The notes: generated from the sequence alone by a model not told the origin. Numbered from the stretch's first letter, positions 17,118 through 28,755 are shown. The stretch is DNA of 42,219 nucleotides from Gammaproteobacteria bacterium (GCA_009841615.1 VXLL01000013.1:1-42219), one strand, 5' to 3'. Program-made: numbers and translations.

Positions 17118-17160
17118 CAAAAGTGCCTGTTGCGCGCCTCGCTGGCTCGCGGCGCTTTTG
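17118..17160 (+). promoter_or_regulatory. Long hairpin in the nusG-rplK leader, possible L1 operator or attenuator
   Basis: CAAAAGTGCC (17118-17127) pairs with GGCGCTTTTG (17151-17160). An unpaired TGTT on the 5' side is followed by an inner helix GCG-c-GCC / GGC-t-CGC closed by a TCGCT loop. Two helices separated by a one-sided internal loop recall the known layout of L1 binding sites, and in E. coli L1 represses this operon from exactly this leader. There is no T tract after the stem, so it is not a typical terminator. Confidence 0.45.
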
Positions 17161-17175
17161 GATGTGTGAACTTTT

Positions 17176-17607
17176 ATGGCAAAAAAGATTCAAACCTACA
17201 TTAAGTTACAGGTACCTGCGGGACAGGCGACTCCGGCACCACCAGTAGGACCTGCCTTAGGGCAACACGGTATCAATATCGTGGAGTTTACCAAGTCGTT
17301 CAATGCCCAAACGCAGAAGATGGAACCAGGGGTACCGATCCCCTGCACGATCACGGTATATACGGATCGAAGCTTTACATATGTTACCAAGAGTCCGCCA
17401 GCATCATTCCTTATTCGAAAGGCCGCAGGAGTGGACAAAGGTAGCGGCACGCCTAACACCGAGAAGGTTGGTAGAGTCACAAGAGCTCAATTAGAAGACA
17501 TTGCGAAAATCAAAGAACCTGATCTTACATCGGCAAGTTTAGATGCTGCCGTACGAACATTGGCAGGAAGCGCTCGAAGTGCCGGCATCGAAGTAGAGGG
17601 TTTGTGA
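17176..17607 (+). CDS. rplK: 50S ribosomal protein L11
   Basis: Binds the GTPase-centre RNA of 23S rRNA. The length of 143 residues matches the usual 142. The N-terminal proline-rich thiostrepton-contact segment [11 protein letters not shown] is at 22-32, and the C-terminal RNA-binding domain includes [14 protein letters not shown]. First gene of the rplKAJL-rpoBC run. The ribosome-binding site before ATG 17176 is weak, and the hairpin at 17118-17160 ends only 15 nt before the start. Confidence 0.97.
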   Translation: MAKKIQTYIKLQVPAGQATPAPPVGPALGQHGINIVEFTKSFNAQTQKMEPGVPIPCTITVYTDRSFTYVTKSPPASFLIRKAAGVDKGSGTPNTEKVGRVTRAQLEDIAKIKEPDLTSASLDAAVRTLAGSARSAGIEVEGL

Positions 17608-18305
17608 TGAGTAAGTTGTCGAAGCGAAAGAAGTTGTTTGCAGAAAAAGTTGATCACACCCGTCGATACGACGTGGAAGAAGCTGTAAAAATCTTAAACG
17701 AGATCGCGACCAACACCAAATTCAAGGAGTCTCTGGAGATTGCGGTAAACCTTGGAATTGACCCTCGACGTTCAGATCAACTTGTTCGTGGTTCGACGAT
17801 CCTACCTCACGGGATTGGTAAAACCGTCAAAGTCGCCGTGTTTGCAGACGGAGACCAGGCAGAAGCAGCGACAGCTGCAGGCGCAGATGTCGTAGGTTTA
17901 GAGGATTTAGTTGAAAATGTCAAGAAAGGTGATTACGACTTTGACGTTGTGCTAGCCACACCCAGTAGTATGCGCCTTCTCGGCCAGTTAGGTCGGATTT
18001 TGGGACCTAGAGGGTTAATGCCCAATGCCAAGTCCGGTACTGTAACTAACGACATGGCCGTCGCAGTGAAAAACGCTAAATCGGGTCAAGTACAGTTTCG
18101 AGCAGATCGCGGCGGCGTAATACACGGTTGCATCGGTCAGGTCGGTCAAAGCCCAGAGCAAGTGAAAGACAACATCGTCGCACTAGTTGACGATCTCAAG
18201 CGAGCACGTCCGGCATCGGCTAAAGGAACTTACGTTAAAAAGGTCACTCTATCCTCAACGATGGGACCAGGAGTGATGTTAGAAGAAGCGTCGATAGGGT
18301 TATAG
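17607..18305 (+). CDS. rplA: 50S ribosomal protein L1
   Basis: L1-stalk protein that helps release deacylated tRNA and, in E. coli, represses its own operon. It has 232 residues (E. coli 234). [21 protein letters not shown] and [15 protein letters not shown] are diagnostic. I start it at ATG 17607 rather than the GTG one codon earlier, because MSKLSKRKK matches the family N-terminus and AGAGGG is well spaced. The start overlaps the rplK stop by one base. Confidence 0.96.
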   Translation: MSKLSKRKKLFAEKVDHTRRYDVEEAVKILNEIATNTKFKESLEIAVNLGIDPRRSDQLVRGSTILPHGIGKTVKVAVFADGDQAEAATAAGADVVGLEDLVENVKKGDYDFDVVLATPSSMRLLGQLGRILGPRGLMPNAKSGTVTNDMAVAVKNAKSGQVQFRADRGGVIHGCIGQVGQSPEQVKDNIVALVDDLKRARPASAKGTYVKKVTLSSTMGPGVMLEEASIGL

Positions 18306-18341
18306 AACTGAGCGGATACACGGATTGAAGTGAGAATATAG

Positions 18342-18872
18342 ATGCCCCTTGCCTTTCATGAAAAAGAAGCGATCGTTGCTGCAACACGAGACAGCGCGGT
18401 CAACTCTGTATCGACTCTGCTCGCAGATTATCGCGGGCTTTCTGTACAGGAAGCAACAAGCTTACGGAGACAGGCCAGAGAACAAGGCGTACAACTTCAA
18501 GTCGTCCGGAATACTTTAGCGCGCTTAGCTCTGAAAGATACCGATCACGCGTGTTTGGTTGAAAGCATTGACGGTCCAACCATGCTGGCGTTTTCACCTA
18601 GTGATCCAGGTGCCGGTGCGCGCTTATTTAAAGATCTACTGAAAACCGGTACGAGTGTTGAGGTTAAAGCAATCTCGGTGGCTGGAACACTCTGTTCCAG
18701 CGAACAATTGGACGCAGTCGCATCCTTGCCCACGCGTGAGGAAGCACTTGCCCAACTGATGTCTGTTATGCTTGGACCGGTCACCAAATTAGCACAGGTA
18801 CTTCATGCAGTACCCAGTAAACTTGTGCGAACTTTGGATGCCATTCGAGAACAGAAACCAACCGGTGCCTAG
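18342..18872 (+). CDS. rplJ: 50S ribosomal protein L10
   Basis: Base of the L12 stalk. Its N-terminal domain binds 23S rRNA and its C-terminal helix holds the L12 dimers. 176 residues (E. coli 165). Recognisable by LLADYRGLSVQEATSLRRQAREQGVQLQVVRNTLARLA and TREEALAQLMSVMLGP (partial runs at about 26-63 and 131-146). Only 36 nt separate it from rplA, far less than the long L10 leader of E. coli. Confidence 0.96.
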   Translation: MPLAFHEKEAIVAATRDSAVNSVSTLLADYRGLSVQEATSLRRQAREQGVQLQVVRNTLARLALKDTDHACLVESIDGPTMLAFSPSDPGAGARLFKDLLKTGTSVEVKAISVAGTLCSSEQLDAVASLPTREEALAQLMSVMLGPVTKLAQVLHAVPSKLVRTLDAIREQKPTGA

Positions 18873-18922
18873 CACCATTTACCCTAAATTTCTACTGCGA
18901 TTAATCAAGGAGAACCAATCGT

Positions 18923-19306
18923 ATGAGTCTTAGCAGAGACGAAATACTTGATGCAATAGCTGACATGTCGGTGATGGAAGTCGTCGAGCTTGTCAGCGCG
19001 ATGGAAGAAAAATTCGGCGTTACCGCAGCCGCGGCGGTAGCCGCTGCTCCAGTAGCAGCTACGGCCGATAGCGGTGCAGCAGAAGTAGATGAACAAACTG
19101 AGTTCGATGTAAAACTCGTCGCGACCCCGGAAAAACGAGTTGCATTGATTAAAGTCATCCGCGAAATCACTGGACTTGGACTGAAGGAAGCTAAGACTTT
19201 AGTGGATGAAGCTCCTTGTACTGTGAAGGAACAAGTTAGCAAAGACGAAGCACAAGAAATCAAGACGAAGCTTGAAGACGCCGGCGCAACGGTCGAGTTC
19301 AAGTAA
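18923..19306 (+). CDS. rplL: 50S ribosomal protein L7/L12
   Basis: Stalk protein that recruits translational GTPases, present in several copies per ribosome. 127 residues (E. coli 121). An N-terminal dimerisation domain (1-33), an Ala-rich flexible hinge (34-54) and a C-terminal factor-binding domain with [18 protein letters not shown] good AAGGAGAA ribosome-binding site precedes ATG 18923, as expected for the most abundant protein of the operon. Confidence 0.97.
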   Translation: MSLSRDEILDAIADMSVMEVVELVSAMEEKFGVTAAAAVAAAPVAATADSGAAEVDEQTEFDVKLVATPEKRVALIKVIREITGLGLKEAKTLVDEAPCTVKEQVSKDEAQEIKTKLEDAGATVEFK

Positions 19307-19372
19307 ACCTAGTCGTCAAACTTCTTCATTCAATACTCCTGAACCTAGAGCGTACCTCGCGTTCTTTTGCCA

Positions 19373-19403
19373 GTAATCCGGCCCATGCCGGATTACGCAT
19401 TTT
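19373..19403 (+). terminator. Attenuator-like hairpin between rplL and rpoB
   Basis: A perfect 9-bp repeat, GTAATCCGG (19373-19381) and CCGGATTAC (19388-19396), has a 6-nt loop and is followed by GCATTTT. The analogous E. coli gap holds a partial terminator that lowers rpoBC relative to the ribosomal genes. The T run here is short, so read-through is expected. It ends about 20 nt before the rpoB start and could also affect translation. Confidence 0.6.
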
Positions 19404-19417
19404 CTGAGGAACAATTA

Positions 19418-22400
19418 ATGGCATATTCCTTTACGGAAAAAAAGCGTATTCGAAAAGACTTTAGTCGCCTCTCAGTACCTGTCGAGTTGCAGAACCTGCT
19501 GGAAATTCAGACGAAGTCCTACGCGAAATTTTTGCAAAAAGACATCGAGCCTGCAGAGCGCGAGGAGATCGGTCTCCACGGCGCATTCAGCTCAGTCTTC
19601 CCAATGGAGAACAACGCCCAGACAGCATATCTAAACTACGTGTCTTACCGCTTGGAAGATCCTCACTTTGATGTCGAGGATTGCATCTCGCGCGGCGCGA
19701 CCTACGCCGCCCCAATGCACATGACCGTTCGGTTGATTCTCTATAGCCGCGAGACCGGAAAAGTGAAATCAGCGACCGATCAAGAAGTCTTCGTTGGTGA
19801 GATTCCGCTCATGACACCTAGTGGTAGTTTCATTATTAACGGTACTGAACGTGTAGTTGTCTCCCAACTCCATCGTTCCCCCGGTGTGTTGTTTAGTCAC
19901 GACAAAGGTAAGAGTCATGCTTCTGGCCGCTTGCTCTATCACGCCCGTGTCATTCCCTATCGCGGATCTTGGTTAGATTTCGAGTTTGGATATGAGTCTA
20001 AAGAACAAAAAGAGTATCTATATGTCCGCATAGACCGTCGAAAGAAACTTCCAGTTACCCAATTTTTACGCGCCCTCTACTACGTAGACGGCATCGAATA
20101 CTCCGATGAGAAAATTCTCAGTTTGTTTTTTGATTTCAATCACTATACGATTCGGCGAAACGGGCTCATATCGTGGAACTGCGAACCGGATAGACTAATT
20201 GGCTCTCGAGCGAGTTTTGACATCGTTGTGGATGATCAGATTCTTGCAAAGGCCGGCGACCTAATCACTCAACGTCATGTTCGTCAATTACGGAATTCGA
20301 ACATCAGAAAAATGGACGTTCCGCGCCAATTTCTTATCGATCAAACGGTCGCGAAAACTATCGAAGATCCGGAGACGGGAGAAATCATCGTTCTCTGCAA
20401 CACCCAACTAACTGAAGAAACAATAGACCGCATTATTTCGAGTGGGGTCAAGAAGCTTGAGACTATCTATACCAATGACTTAGATCAAGGTTCGTTTATT
20501 TCTGACACTTTACGTAAGGATCCTACAGACAGCAAAATCAGGTCGGTGTACGAAATTTATAGTGTCATGCGACCAGGTGAACCGGTGACAGAGGACGCGG
20601 CGATTTCACTGTTCCGCAAACTCTTTTTTGAAGATGAACGATACGACATGTCCAAAGTTGGGCGCATGAAGTTCAACAAGCGGTTGCAATCAGATGAGAA
20701 CGCCGATTGTCACTATCTCACGACAGACGATGTGATCCGCGTATTGAAAACATTGATTGACGTACGTAATGGACGTGGTTTTGTCGATGATGTTGATAAC
20801 CTTGGTAATCGTCGCGTACGTTCCGTCGGCGAAATGGCCGAAAACCAGTTTCGAGTTGGTTTAGTTAGGGTCGAACGCGCCGTGAAAGATCGACTGTCTT
20901 TAGCAGACAGTGAAGGTTTAATGCCTCAAGACATCATAAATCCTAAACCGATTGCGGCTGCAATTAGGGAGTTCTTCGGTTCACACCAACTGTCGCAAAT
21001 CATGGATCACAACAATCCATTGTCGGAAGTGACCAACAAGCGCCGAGTGTCCGCACTAGGACCGGGCGGTTTGACAAGGGAACATGCGGGCTTTGAAGTG
21101 CGTGACGTACATCCGACTCATTATGGTCGAGTCTGTCCCATTGAAACACCTGAAGGACCGACTATCGGATTAATCAACTCTATCGCTACTTACGCGAAAA
21201 TCAACGATTATGGCTTTATTGAAACCCCTTATCGAAAAGTTAAGAACGGAAAAGTAACGAAGACGATTGAATACCTCTCCGCGATTGATGAGAGCGATTA
21301 TCGGATCGCGCAGGCCAGCTCTCAAGTCGACAATCAGGGGAAATTTGTTGATGAATACGTTGATGTACGCTACGACAACGAGTTCATTAAAGCACAGCCA
21401 CAGGACGTGCATTACATGGATGTGTCCCCGAAACAGATTGTGTCAATTTCTGCGGCACTGATACCCTTCTTAGAACACGACGAGGCCAATCGAGGTCTCA
21501 TGGGTTCAAACATGCAACGTCAAGCGGTACCGACCATTCGCACTGAAGCACCATTCGTTGGTACGGGCGTGGAACGACAACTAGCACGCGATTCCGGTGC
21601 ATGTATCTATGCAAAACGCGCGGGCGTAGTCGAACTTGTCGATGCGCGCCGAATCGTGGTTCGAGCCACATCGACAAAGAAAACCGATCCGAACGACGGT
21701 GGGATTGATATCTACAACCTCATGAAGTTCACTCGTTCCAACCAAGACACGTGCATCAATCAACGACCGATAGTAAAACCAAAGGATCGAGTCCAACCGG
21801 GCGATGTTCTCGCAGACGGTCCAGCAATCGATGCTGGTGAACTAGCACTCGGGCAAAACATGCGGATCGCTTTCATGGTTTGGAACGGATACAACTACGA
21901 AGATTCTATACTCATATCCGAACGTATTGTTCGGGAAGACCGGTTTACGAGTGTCCATATCAAAGTGTTGGAGTGTTCAGCGCTTGAGACCAAGATTGGT
22001 CCTGAGGAAATTACAGCTGACATCCCCAACATCAGTCCTTCCGCACTCAACAAACTCGACGAATCAGGAATCGTTCATATCGGAGCGGAAGTTCAAACCG
22101 GGGACATTCTGGTTGGGAAGGTTACTCCAAAGGGCGAAACTCAACTAACGCCTGAAGAAAAACTACTACGTGCTATTTTTGGCGAGAAAGCACACGATGT
22201 TAAAGATACGTCACTTCGAGTAAAGTCTGATGTACAAGGTACCGTAGTTGATGTCAGAGTCTTTACGCGGGACGGCATGCAGAAGGATGCTCGGGCTCGA
22301 GCGATCGACGAAGATGAGTTGCTTGCAATAGAGCAAGACTTAAACGATCAATATCGAATCTTTGAGAATGCAACCTTGGAGAAGTTAGTTCAATCCGTTA

Positions 22401-23521
22401 ATGGTTCCAACGCGGTGCAAGCCCCTGGGCTGGAGGCGGACAGCAAATTGACGTCCTCTTACCTGAGATCATTAGATCTGAACGACTGGCGTAAGTTGCG
22501 CGTGGCTGAGGACAAAGTTAATCGTCAAGTCGAAGCTGCGATACGGTTGTTGGATCAACGTCAAAAACAACGCGACGAAGAGTTCAAACGCAAAAAAGAA
22601 AAACTTGAACGACCGGATGAATTACCTCCGGGTGTCATCAAGTACGTGCGAGTCTATGTCGCTACCAAGCGTCGGATTCAACCAGGTGATAAGATGGCTG
22701 GACGACATGGGAATAAAGGCGTGATCTCTGTGGTTATGCCGGTTGAAGACATGCCGTACGACGAAAACGGCGAACCGGTTGACATTGTGTTAAATCCACT
22801 TGGAGTACCCTCCCGGATGAATATCGGTCAGGTGCTTGAGACGCACCTAGGCTGGGCTGTCAAAGGGATCGGCGACCAACTAGACACACTGTTGCAGCAA
22901 CAAGTGAAAGTTGAAGAAATTCGTCAGTTCTTGCATTCGGTTTATGACAAAATGGACGGCAAACCGATCGACTTTGATTCGTTGTCAAATACTGAAATTG
23001 TTGCTCTTGCGCAGGATTACCGTAGAGGTATTCCCGTCGCGACTCCGGTTTTTGATGGGGCACGAGAGCGGGATATCAAACAGCTACTCCAGTTAGCCGG
23101 ACTACCGGAAACAGGCCAGGCGTACTTGTACGATGGTCGCACGGGTAGACGCTTCGACCGACCAATCACCGTAGGCTACATGTACATGCTAAAGCTCAAT
23201 CACCTAGTCGATGAGAAAATGCATGCCAGATCCACTGGTTCTTATGCGCTTGTGACGCAGCAACCTCTTGGTGGTAAGGCACAACAAGGTGGTCAACGGT
23301 TTGGCGAAATGGAAGTATGGGCACTTGAAGCCTACGGCGCAGCATACACTTTGCAGGAAATTTTGACCGTCAAGTCCGACGACGTTGAAGGCCGTGGCAA
23401 GATATTCAAGAACATTATTGATGGCGACTTTCGTATTGAACCCGGTATGCCGGAATCATTTAACGTGTTAGCTCGCGAAGTGAAATCACTCGCTATCGAT
23501 TTAGCACTGCAATCGGAATAA
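19418..23521 (+). CDS. rpoB: DNA-directed RNA polymerase subunit beta
   Basis: Forms one pincer of core RNA polymerase and the rifampicin pocket. With start ATG 19418 (TGAGGA seven bases upstream; [15 protein letters not shown] matches the family N-terminus) it has 1367 residues (E. coli 1342). A longer frame from 19367 would run through the attenuator hairpin and is rejected. Conserved blocks: [50 protein letters not shown] and [20 protein letters not shown]. In the rifampicin region the residue equivalent to E. coli His526 is Asn (residue 540, codon 21035-21037), and Phe514 and Gln517 equivalents are Ile and His. The remaining catalytic sequence looks normal. Confidence 0.97.
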   Translation: MAYSFTEKKRIRKDFSRLSVPVELQNLLEIQTKSYAKFLQKDIEPAEREEIGLHGAFSSVFPMENNAQTAYLNYVSYRLEDPHFDVEDCISRGATYAAPMHMTVRLILYSRETGKVKSATDQEVFVGEIPLMTPSGSFIINGTERVVVSQLHRSPGVLFSHDKGKSHASGRLLYHARVIPYRGSWLDFEFGYESKEQKEYLYVRIDRRKKLPVTQFLRALYYVDGIEYSDEKILSLFFDFNHYTIRRNGLISWNCEPDRLIGSRASFDIVVDDQILAKAGDLITQRHVRQLRNSNIRKMDVPRQFLIDQTVAKTIEDPETGEIIVLCNTQLTEETIDRIISSGVKKLETIYTNDLDQGSFISDTLRKDPTDSKIRSVYEIYSVMRPGEPVTEDAAISLFRKLFFEDERYDMSKVGRMKFNKRLQSDENADCHYLTTDDVIRVLKTLIDVRNGRGFVDDVDNLGNRRVRSVGEMAENQFRVGLVRVERAVKDRLSLADSEGLMPQDIINPKPIAAAIREFFGSHQLSQIMDHNNPLSEVTNKRRVSALGPGGLTREHAGFEVRDVHPTHYGRVCPIETPEGPTIGLINSIATYAKINDYGFIETPYRKVKNGKVTKTIEYLSAIDESDYRIAQASSQVDNQGKFVDEYVDVRYDNEFIKAQPQDVHYMDVSPKQIVSISAALIPFLEHDEANRGLMGSNMQRQAVPTIRTEAPFVGTGVERQLARDSGACIYAKRAGVVELVDARRIVVRATSTKKTDPNDGGIDIYNLMKFTRSNQDTCINQRPIVKPKDRVQPGDVLADGPAIDAGELALGQNMRIAFMVWNGYNYEDSILISERIVREDRFTSVHIKVLECSALETKIGPEEITADIPNISPSALNKLDESGIVHIGAEVQTGDILVGKVTPKGETQLTPEEKLLRAIFGEKAHDVKDTSLRVKSDVQGTVVDVRVFTRDGMQKDARARAIDEDELLAIEQDLNDQYRIFENATLEKLVQSVNGSNAVQAPGLEADSKLTSSYLRSLDLNDWRKLRVAEDKVNRQVEAAIRLLDQRQKQRDEEFKRKKEKLERPDELPPGVIKYVRVYVATKRRIQPGDKMAGRHGNKGVISVVMPVEDMPYDENGEPVDIVLNPLGVPSRMNIGQVLETHLGWAVKGIGDQLDTLLQQQVKVEEIRQFLHSVYDKMDGKPIDFDSLSNTEIVALAQDYRRGIPVATPVFDGARERDIKQLLQLAGLPETGQAYLYDGRTGRRFDRPITVGYMYMLKLNHLVDEKMHARSTGSYALVTQQPLGGKAQQGGQRFGEMEVWALEAYGAAYTLQEILTVKSDDVEGRGKIFKNIIDGDFRIEPGMPESFNVLAREVKSLAIDLALQSE

Positions 23522-23532
23522 GGAGACGTACA

Positions 23533-26500
23533 TTGGTAGATTTTTTTAATCCCCCGAGAAGAACGCAATCCGTCGATGAATTTGACTCGGTAAAGATTGC
23601 ATTAGCGTCCCCGGACTTGGTTCGGGCTTGGTCTTTCGGTGAGGTCCGAAAGCCTGAAACAATCAACTATCGGACTCTAAAACCTGAACGCGATGGTTTA
23701 TTTTGCGCGAAGATATTCGGGCCGATGAAGGACAACGAATGCTTGTGCGGGAAATATAAACGCATGAAGCATCGAGGCGTGATTTGTGAAAAGTGTGGAG
23801 TCGAGGTCACCACCAAAAAGGTACGCCGAGAACGTATGGGACACATTGAACTCGCTGCTCCTGTCGCTCACATTTGGTTTTTGAAATCACTGCCTTCGCG
23901 GATTGGATTGATGCTGGACATCACTCTTCGCGAGATTGAACGGGTATTGCATTTCGACTCTTATATCGTCATCGATCCTTTAATGACCGATCTGCAGCCC
24001 GGTACGCTACTAACCGAGGAAGAGCACGAGGAGGCAGTCGAGCGCTACGGCAATGGGGAATTTATTGCCAAGATGGGTGCCGAAGGAATCCTTGAACTGC
24101 TTGACAGCATCGATTTAAAACAGAAAGCAGCTGAACTCAGAGAAGAGATCGACAGTACAACTTCCGAAGCAAAAATCAAGAAGTTGTCTAAGCGTCTTAA
24201 GCTCGTAGAAGCTTTCATGAACTCCGGGAACAAACCTGGTTGGATGATTCTGCGTACGTTGCCGGTGTTACCTCCAGATTTGCGACCTTTGGTTCCAATG
24301 GAAGGTGGTCGCTTTGCCACTTCCGATCTCAATGATCTTTACCGACGCGTGATTAACCGCAACAACCGGCTTGAGAAATTACTGGAACTGAGTGCACCGG
24401 AAATCATTATTCGGAACGAGAAACGAATGCTCCAAGAAGCAGTGGACGCACTACTTGACAACGGTCGTAGAGGTCGAGCAATCCTAGGTACCAACAAGCG
24501 TCAGTTGAAGTCATTGTCGGACATGATTAAGGGCAAACAGGGTAGATTTCGCCAGAACTTACTCGGCAAGCGTGTCGATTTTTCAGGTCGCTCGGTAATC
24601 GTTGTCGGTCCAGAACTCAAACTGCACGAGTGCGGGTTGCCGAAGAAGATGGCTTTAGAACTGTTCCGCCCCTTCGTTTTGGGTGAGTTGCAAAGGCGCG
24701 AATTAGCTGACAGTATTAAACAAGCCAAAGCGCTAATTGAGGAAGAGCGTCCACAGGTTTGGGATGTGCTCGCCGATGTCATTCGTGAGCATCCAGTGTT
24801 GCTCAATCGAGCTCCAACGCTCCACCGACTGGGTATTCAAGCATTCGAACCAAAGCTCATTGAAGGTAAAGCAATTCAGTTACATCCTCTAGTGTGTGTT
24901 GCGTTTAATGCTGATTTTGATGGTGATCAAATGGCAGTCCACGTACCGCTAACGATAGAAGCTCAGCTTGAGTCTCGAGCTCTAATGATGTCGACAAACA
25001 ACATTCTGTCTCCTGCCAGTGGCGAACCTATTATCGTACCGAATCAAGATGTCGTTTTGGGTTTGTATTACCTTACGCGGGACCGGATTAACGGCAAAGG
25101 TGAGGGGATGATTTTTGCCGATACGCAAGAAGTCGAACGAGCATACTATAACGAACAGGTGGACTTGCACGCCAAAGTGAAGGTTCGTCTCACGGAAGAG
25201 CAAGCTGGTGGTGAACTTCATACTCATATAGTCGACACCACTGTGGGACGTTCCCTGCTCGCCGACATCTTACCGGCAGGGCTAAGCTTCAAGCACGTGA
25301 ATAGAGTTTTAAAACGCGGCGAGATTTCTGACTTAGTTGACATTTGTTATCGCCGAGTAGGACTAAAAGAAACAGTGGTTTTTGCGGATCAACTCATGTA
25401 CGCCGGTTTTAAGTACTCGACCTATGCGGGTTGTTCAATTGGCGTTGGCGATTTAGTTGTTCCTGATGCTAAGGAAGGTATCGTTAACGCAGCCCGGGAA
25501 CAAATCGAAGATCTCGAAAGGCAGTTTCAAGACAACTTGTTGTCGCCCACGGAAAAATACAACAAAGCAGTTGATATTTGGACGCGCGCGAGCGATCAGA
25601 TTGCGGCGAAGATGTTGGACGGTATTTCCAAAGAGAAAGTACCCAATCGCGAAGGGGAATTGGAAGAACAAGATTCCTTCAACTCCATTTTCATCTACGC
25701 CGACTCAAAGGCACGTGGTTCCCCAGCACAGATCAGACAATTAGCCGGCATGCGAGGACTAATGGCGCGACCAGACGGTACGATTATTGAGACCCCAATT
25801 GTTTCAAACTTCAGGGAAGGATTGTCGGTTAACGAATACTTTATCTCGACTCATGGTTCCCGGAAAGGATTAGCGGATACTGCGCTCAAGACAGCAAATG
25901 CAGGCTATCTAACGCGCCGATTGGTTGACGTGGCGCAAGATTTAGTGATCACAGAAACCGATTGTGGTACCTCTGACGGGTTGCGCATCACAGCAAAAAT
26001 TGAGGGTGGTGAAGTCGTTGAACCACTCTCTGAGCGTGTTCTAGGGCGGATCGTGGCAAAGCCAGTCCATGACACGCACACTGGAGAGGAAGCAATTGCA
26101 GTCGGAACTATGATTGACGAGGATTGGGTGCAACGTGTTGAAGACATGGGTTTTGATGAGATCTATGTTCGTTCACCCATCACATGCGAAACCAAATTTG
26201 GTCTCTGTGCACGCTGTTACGGTCGAGATCTTGCTCGAGGTCACCTAGTGAATGTCGGCGAAGCAGTGGGTGTTATCGCGGCACAGTCCATCGGTGAACC
26301 AGGCACTCAACTAACGCTGCGTACTTTCCACATTGGCGGTGCTGCTTCGCGTGCTACAGCCGATGACAGTGTCCAGGTAGAGCATGGCGGATTGCTACGT
26401 TTTCAAAACATCAACACCGTCCGCAATCCAGACGGACATCTGGTTGTCGTATCTCGTTCCGGAAAGATCATGATTTTTGACGAACGGGGTCGAGAGCGCG

Positions 26501-27777
26501 AACGATATTCGGTCCCATATGGTGCGACGTTAGCGGCCGAAGAAGGTGATAACGTAATTGCCGGACAGATAGTCGCTAAGTGGGACCCACATTATCACTT
26601 GATCATATCTGAGCAAGAAGGGATCGTACATTTTGTCGATATGGAAGAAGGACGCTCAGTTCGTACCCAGACAGATGAAGAGACAGGTTTGACGATATTG
26701 AGCGTTATACCGGACTCGGAACGACCTGAAGTAGGAATGGCACTCCGACCGGGAATCCAGCTCTATCGCCCATCGAAGGACGGAAAGAAAATTCACGCAG
26801 ATGAAGAAGTACTCGTTAACTACAGCTTGCCTGCTGGTGCTAATGTACTTGTTGAAGCAGGCGGAAAAGTTCACGTTGGAGCTGTGATCGCCAAAGCACC
26901 ACAAGAGAGTTCTAAGACAATTGACATCGTCGGTGGATTACCGAGGGTTATTGAGCTCTTTGAGGCTCGCAAACCCAAAGAAAGCGCTGTTATGGCGGAA
27001 GCAACTGGGGTTGTTAGCTTCGGTCGTGAAACTCTTACCAAAATTCGTTTGACGATAACGCCCCATAGTCCTGATCCTGAAGAAGAAGTCGAACCAGTTG
27101 AAACTCTGATTCCGAAAACGAGAAATATTTCCGTATTCGCTGGTGAACATGTTCAACAAGGCGAGATTATCTGTGATGGTGCGGTTGACCCACACGACAT
27201 ACTTCGCTTGCGTGGAGTCGCCGAGTTATCGGAGTACATAATCAGTGGGATTCAAGATGTGTATCGCTTGCAAGGTGTCCCAATAAACGACAAACACATC
27301 GAAGTTATTGTGCGGCAAATGTTGCGCAAAGTGGAGATTGACAGTAGCGGTGAGTCTCATTTCGTACGCGGCGAGCAAGTGGACTACTCTGAACTACGCG
27401 AACAGCTTGAAACACTACGTGGGGAAGGGAAGCAATTGCCCGAGTTTCGTCGAGTGCTATTGGGAATCACTCGTGGTTCGCTGGCTACTGATTCGTTTAT
27501 CTCCGCGGCTTCGTTCCAGGAGACCACTCGCGTATTGACTGAAGCTTCGGTGACTGGGAAAGTTGACCGACTTCGTGGTTTAAAAGAGAACGTCGTAGTC
27601 GGTAGGCTGATTCCTGCCGGTACTGGTCTTGAGTATCACCGTCGACGCAAGCAACGTCGCCGTGAAGAAGTGATCATTCAAGAGGGACGAAGTCGCAAAG
27701 ACTCGGTAGAAGAGATCGAACGATCGCTCGCCGAAATGCTTGCTGAGCAAGACGCCACTGAAGAGCCCTCGGAGTAA
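23533..27777 (+). CDS. rpoC: DNA-directed RNA polymerase subunit beta'
   Basis: Carries the catalytic Mg2+ site of RNA polymerase. 1414 residues (E. coli 1407). N-terminal zinc site [19 protein letters not shown], the absolutely conserved NADFDGDQ at about 459-466, the trigger-loop region, and a second zinc site with [17 protein letters not shown]. The start is TTG 23533, supported by AGGAG directly after the rpoB stop and by the match of the following residues to family N-termini. TTG initiation for rpoC is uncommon. The C-terminal tail is acidic. Confidence 0.96.
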   Translation: MVDFFNPPRRTQSVDEFDSVKIALASPDLVRAWSFGEVRKPETINYRTLKPERDGLFCAKIFGPMKDNECLCGKYKRMKHRGVICEKCGVEVTTKKVRRERMGHIELAAPVAHIWFLKSLPSRIGLMLDITLREIERVLHFDSYIVIDPLMTDLQPGTLLTEEEHEEAVERYGNGEFIAKMGAEGILELLDSIDLKQKAAELREEIDSTTSEAKIKKLSKRLKLVEAFMNSGNKPGWMILRTLPVLPPDLRPLVPMEGGRFATSDLNDLYRRVINRNNRLEKLLELSAPEIIIRNEKRMLQEAVDALLDNGRRGRAILGTNKRQLKSLSDMIKGKQGRFRQNLLGKRVDFSGRSVIVVGPELKLHECGLPKKMALELFRPFVLGELQRRELADSIKQAKALIEEERPQVWDVLADVIREHPVLLNRAPTLHRLGIQAFEPKLIEGKAIQLHPLVCVAFNADFDGDQMAVHVPLTIEAQLESRALMMSTNNILSPASGEPIIVPNQDVVLGLYYLTRDRINGKGEGMIFADTQEVERAYYNEQVDLHAKVKVRLTEEQAGGELHTHIVDTTVGRSLLADILPAGLSFKHVNRVLKRGEISDLVDICYRRVGLKETVVFADQLMYAGFKYSTYAGCSIGVGDLVVPDAKEGIVNAAREQIEDLERQFQDNLLSPTEKYNKAVDIWTRASDQIAAKMLDGISKEKVPNREGELEEQDSFNSIFIYADSKARGSPAQIRQLAGMRGLMARPDGTIIETPIVSNFREGLSVNEYFISTHGSRKGLADTALKTANAGYLTRRLVDVAQDLVITETDCGTSDGLRITAKIEGGEVVEPLSERVLGRIVAKPVHDTHTGEEAIAVGTMIDEDWVQRVEDMGFDEIYVRSPITCETKFGLCARCYGRDLARGHLVNVGEAVGVIAAQSIGEPGTQLTLRTFHIGGAASRATADDSVQVEHGGLLRFQNINTVRNPDGHLVVVSRSGKIMIFDERGRERERYSVPYGATLAAEEGDNVIAGQIVAKWDPHYHLIISEQEGIVHFVDMEEGRSVRTQTDEETGLTILSVIPDSERPEVGMALRPGIQLYRPSKDGKKIHADEEVLVNYSLPAGANVLVEAGGKVHVGAVIAKAPQESSKTIDIVGGLPRVIELFEARKPKESAVMAEATGVVSFGRETLTKIRLTITPHSPDPEEEVEPVETLIPKTRNISVFAGEHVQQGEIICDGAVDPHDILRLRGVAELSEYIISGIQDVYRLQGVPINDKHIEVIVRQMLRKVEIDSSGESHFVRGEQVDYSELREQLETLRGEGKQLPEFRRVLLGITRGSLATDSFISAASFQETTRVLTEASVTGKVDRLRGLKENVVVGRLIPAGTGLEYHRRRKQRRREEVIIQEGRSRKDSVEEIERSLAEMLAEQDATEEPSE

Positions 27778-27890
27778 AACATAGAAAATTCAAGGGAATC
27801 TCTAAAATACCGTGCTCAAAACTCAGTGCACCGGGTGAGTCTCGGTGTTGTGAGCGAGCCCCCTAACCTGATACTGGAGGAAATGTAAAC

Positions 27891-28268
27891 TTGGCGACCA
27901 TTAGTCAGTTGGTTCGAAAACCGCGAAAACGTCGTGTAAAAAAGAGCCAATCGCTAGCATTGGAGTCGAATCCGCAAAAACGTGGCGTGTGTATTCGAGT
28001 GTATACCACAACACCGCGTAAGCCGAATTCTGCAATGCGTAAAGTGTGTCGAGTTCGCCTAGTTAACGGTTATGAGGTAAATTCATACATTCCCGGTGAA
28101 GGTCATACCTTGCAGGAACATAGCACAGTGTTGATTCGCGGCGGTCGCGTTAAAGACTTGCCCGGCGTACGCTATCACACAATTCGCGGCACGTTGGACG
28201 CAACCGGGGTTGACGATCGTCGCCAAGGACGTTCAAAGTATGGCGCGAAGCGACCGAGTCAGATTTAA
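27891..28268 (+). CDS. rpsL: 30S ribosomal protein S12 with Arg at position 43
   Basis: Decoding-centre protein controlling accuracy. 125 residues (E. coli 124). Starts at TTG 27891 with GGAGG about 10 nt upstream; [15 protein letters not shown] fits the family. The streptomycin-contact loop reads [10 protein letters not shown], so position 43 is Arg (CGT, 28017-28019) where most bacteria have Lys. Lys88 in [13 protein letters not shown] is normal. Arg43 is the classic streptomycin-resistance allele in E. coli and Mycobacterium, so intrinsic resistance is predicted by inference. It is 113 nt after rpoC and first gene of the str cluster. Confidence 0.97.
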   Translation: MATISQLVRKPRKRRVKKSQSLALESNPQKRGVCIRVYTTTPRKPNSAMRKVCRVRLVNGYEVNSYIPGEGHTLQEHSTVLIRGGRVKDLPGVRYHTIRGTLDATGVDDRRQGRSKYGAKRPSQI

Positions 28269-28284
28269 GTAGGAGCAGTAAGAA

Positions 28285-28755
28285 ATGTCGCGCCGACGGG
28301 TCAGTGAAAAGCGAGTAATTCTCCCCGATCCAAAGTATCACAACGAAATAGTAGCAAAGTTCATCAATCATGTGATGGTGAGTGGAAAGAAAGCCGTAGC
28401 TGAGAGAATTGTGTACGGTGCGCTAGACCTCGTGCAAAAGCGCGAAGATTCGGATCCATTGGAGGTTTTCGAGAAAGCGCTTGAGGAAGTGGCACCGATT
28501 ACGGAAGTAAAGTCTCGGCGTGTCGGAGGTTCGACATTGCCCGTACCGATCGAAGTCCGTCCCTCACGACGCATGGCGCTCGCCATGCGATGGCTCGTGG
28601 ACAGTGCTCGCGCCCGCAACGAAAAGACGATGGCGTCCCGTCTCGCGAGCGAACTGATCGATGCCTCGAACGGCCGTGGTGGCGCGGTAAAGAAACGTAC
28701 TGACACGCACCGCCAAGCCGAAGCAAACAGAGCGTTTGCACACTATCGATACTAA
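28285..28755 (+). CDS. rpsG: 30S ribosomal protein S7
   Basis: Nucleates assembly of the 30S head and lies near the E site. 156 residues, the common bacterial length. [37 protein letters not shown] and the basic C-terminal [21 protein letters not shown] (end) are typical. The gap to rpsL is only 16 nt, too short for the intercistronic S7 operator known from E. coli. A GGAG lies ahead of ATG 28285. Confidence 0.97.
   Translation: MSRRRVSEKRVILPDPKYHNEIVAKFINHVMVSGKKAVAERIVYGALDLVQKREDSDPLEVFEKALEEVAPITEVKSRRVGGSTLPVPIEVRPSRRMALAMRWLVDSARARNEKTMASRLASELIDASNGRGGAVKKRTDTHRQAEANRAFAHYRY

Noticed and set aside
19367..19417. Longer rpoB start adding 17 residues
   Set aside because: The extension translates the attenuator hairpin. 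ATG 19418 has a proper ribosome-binding site and the family N-terminus.
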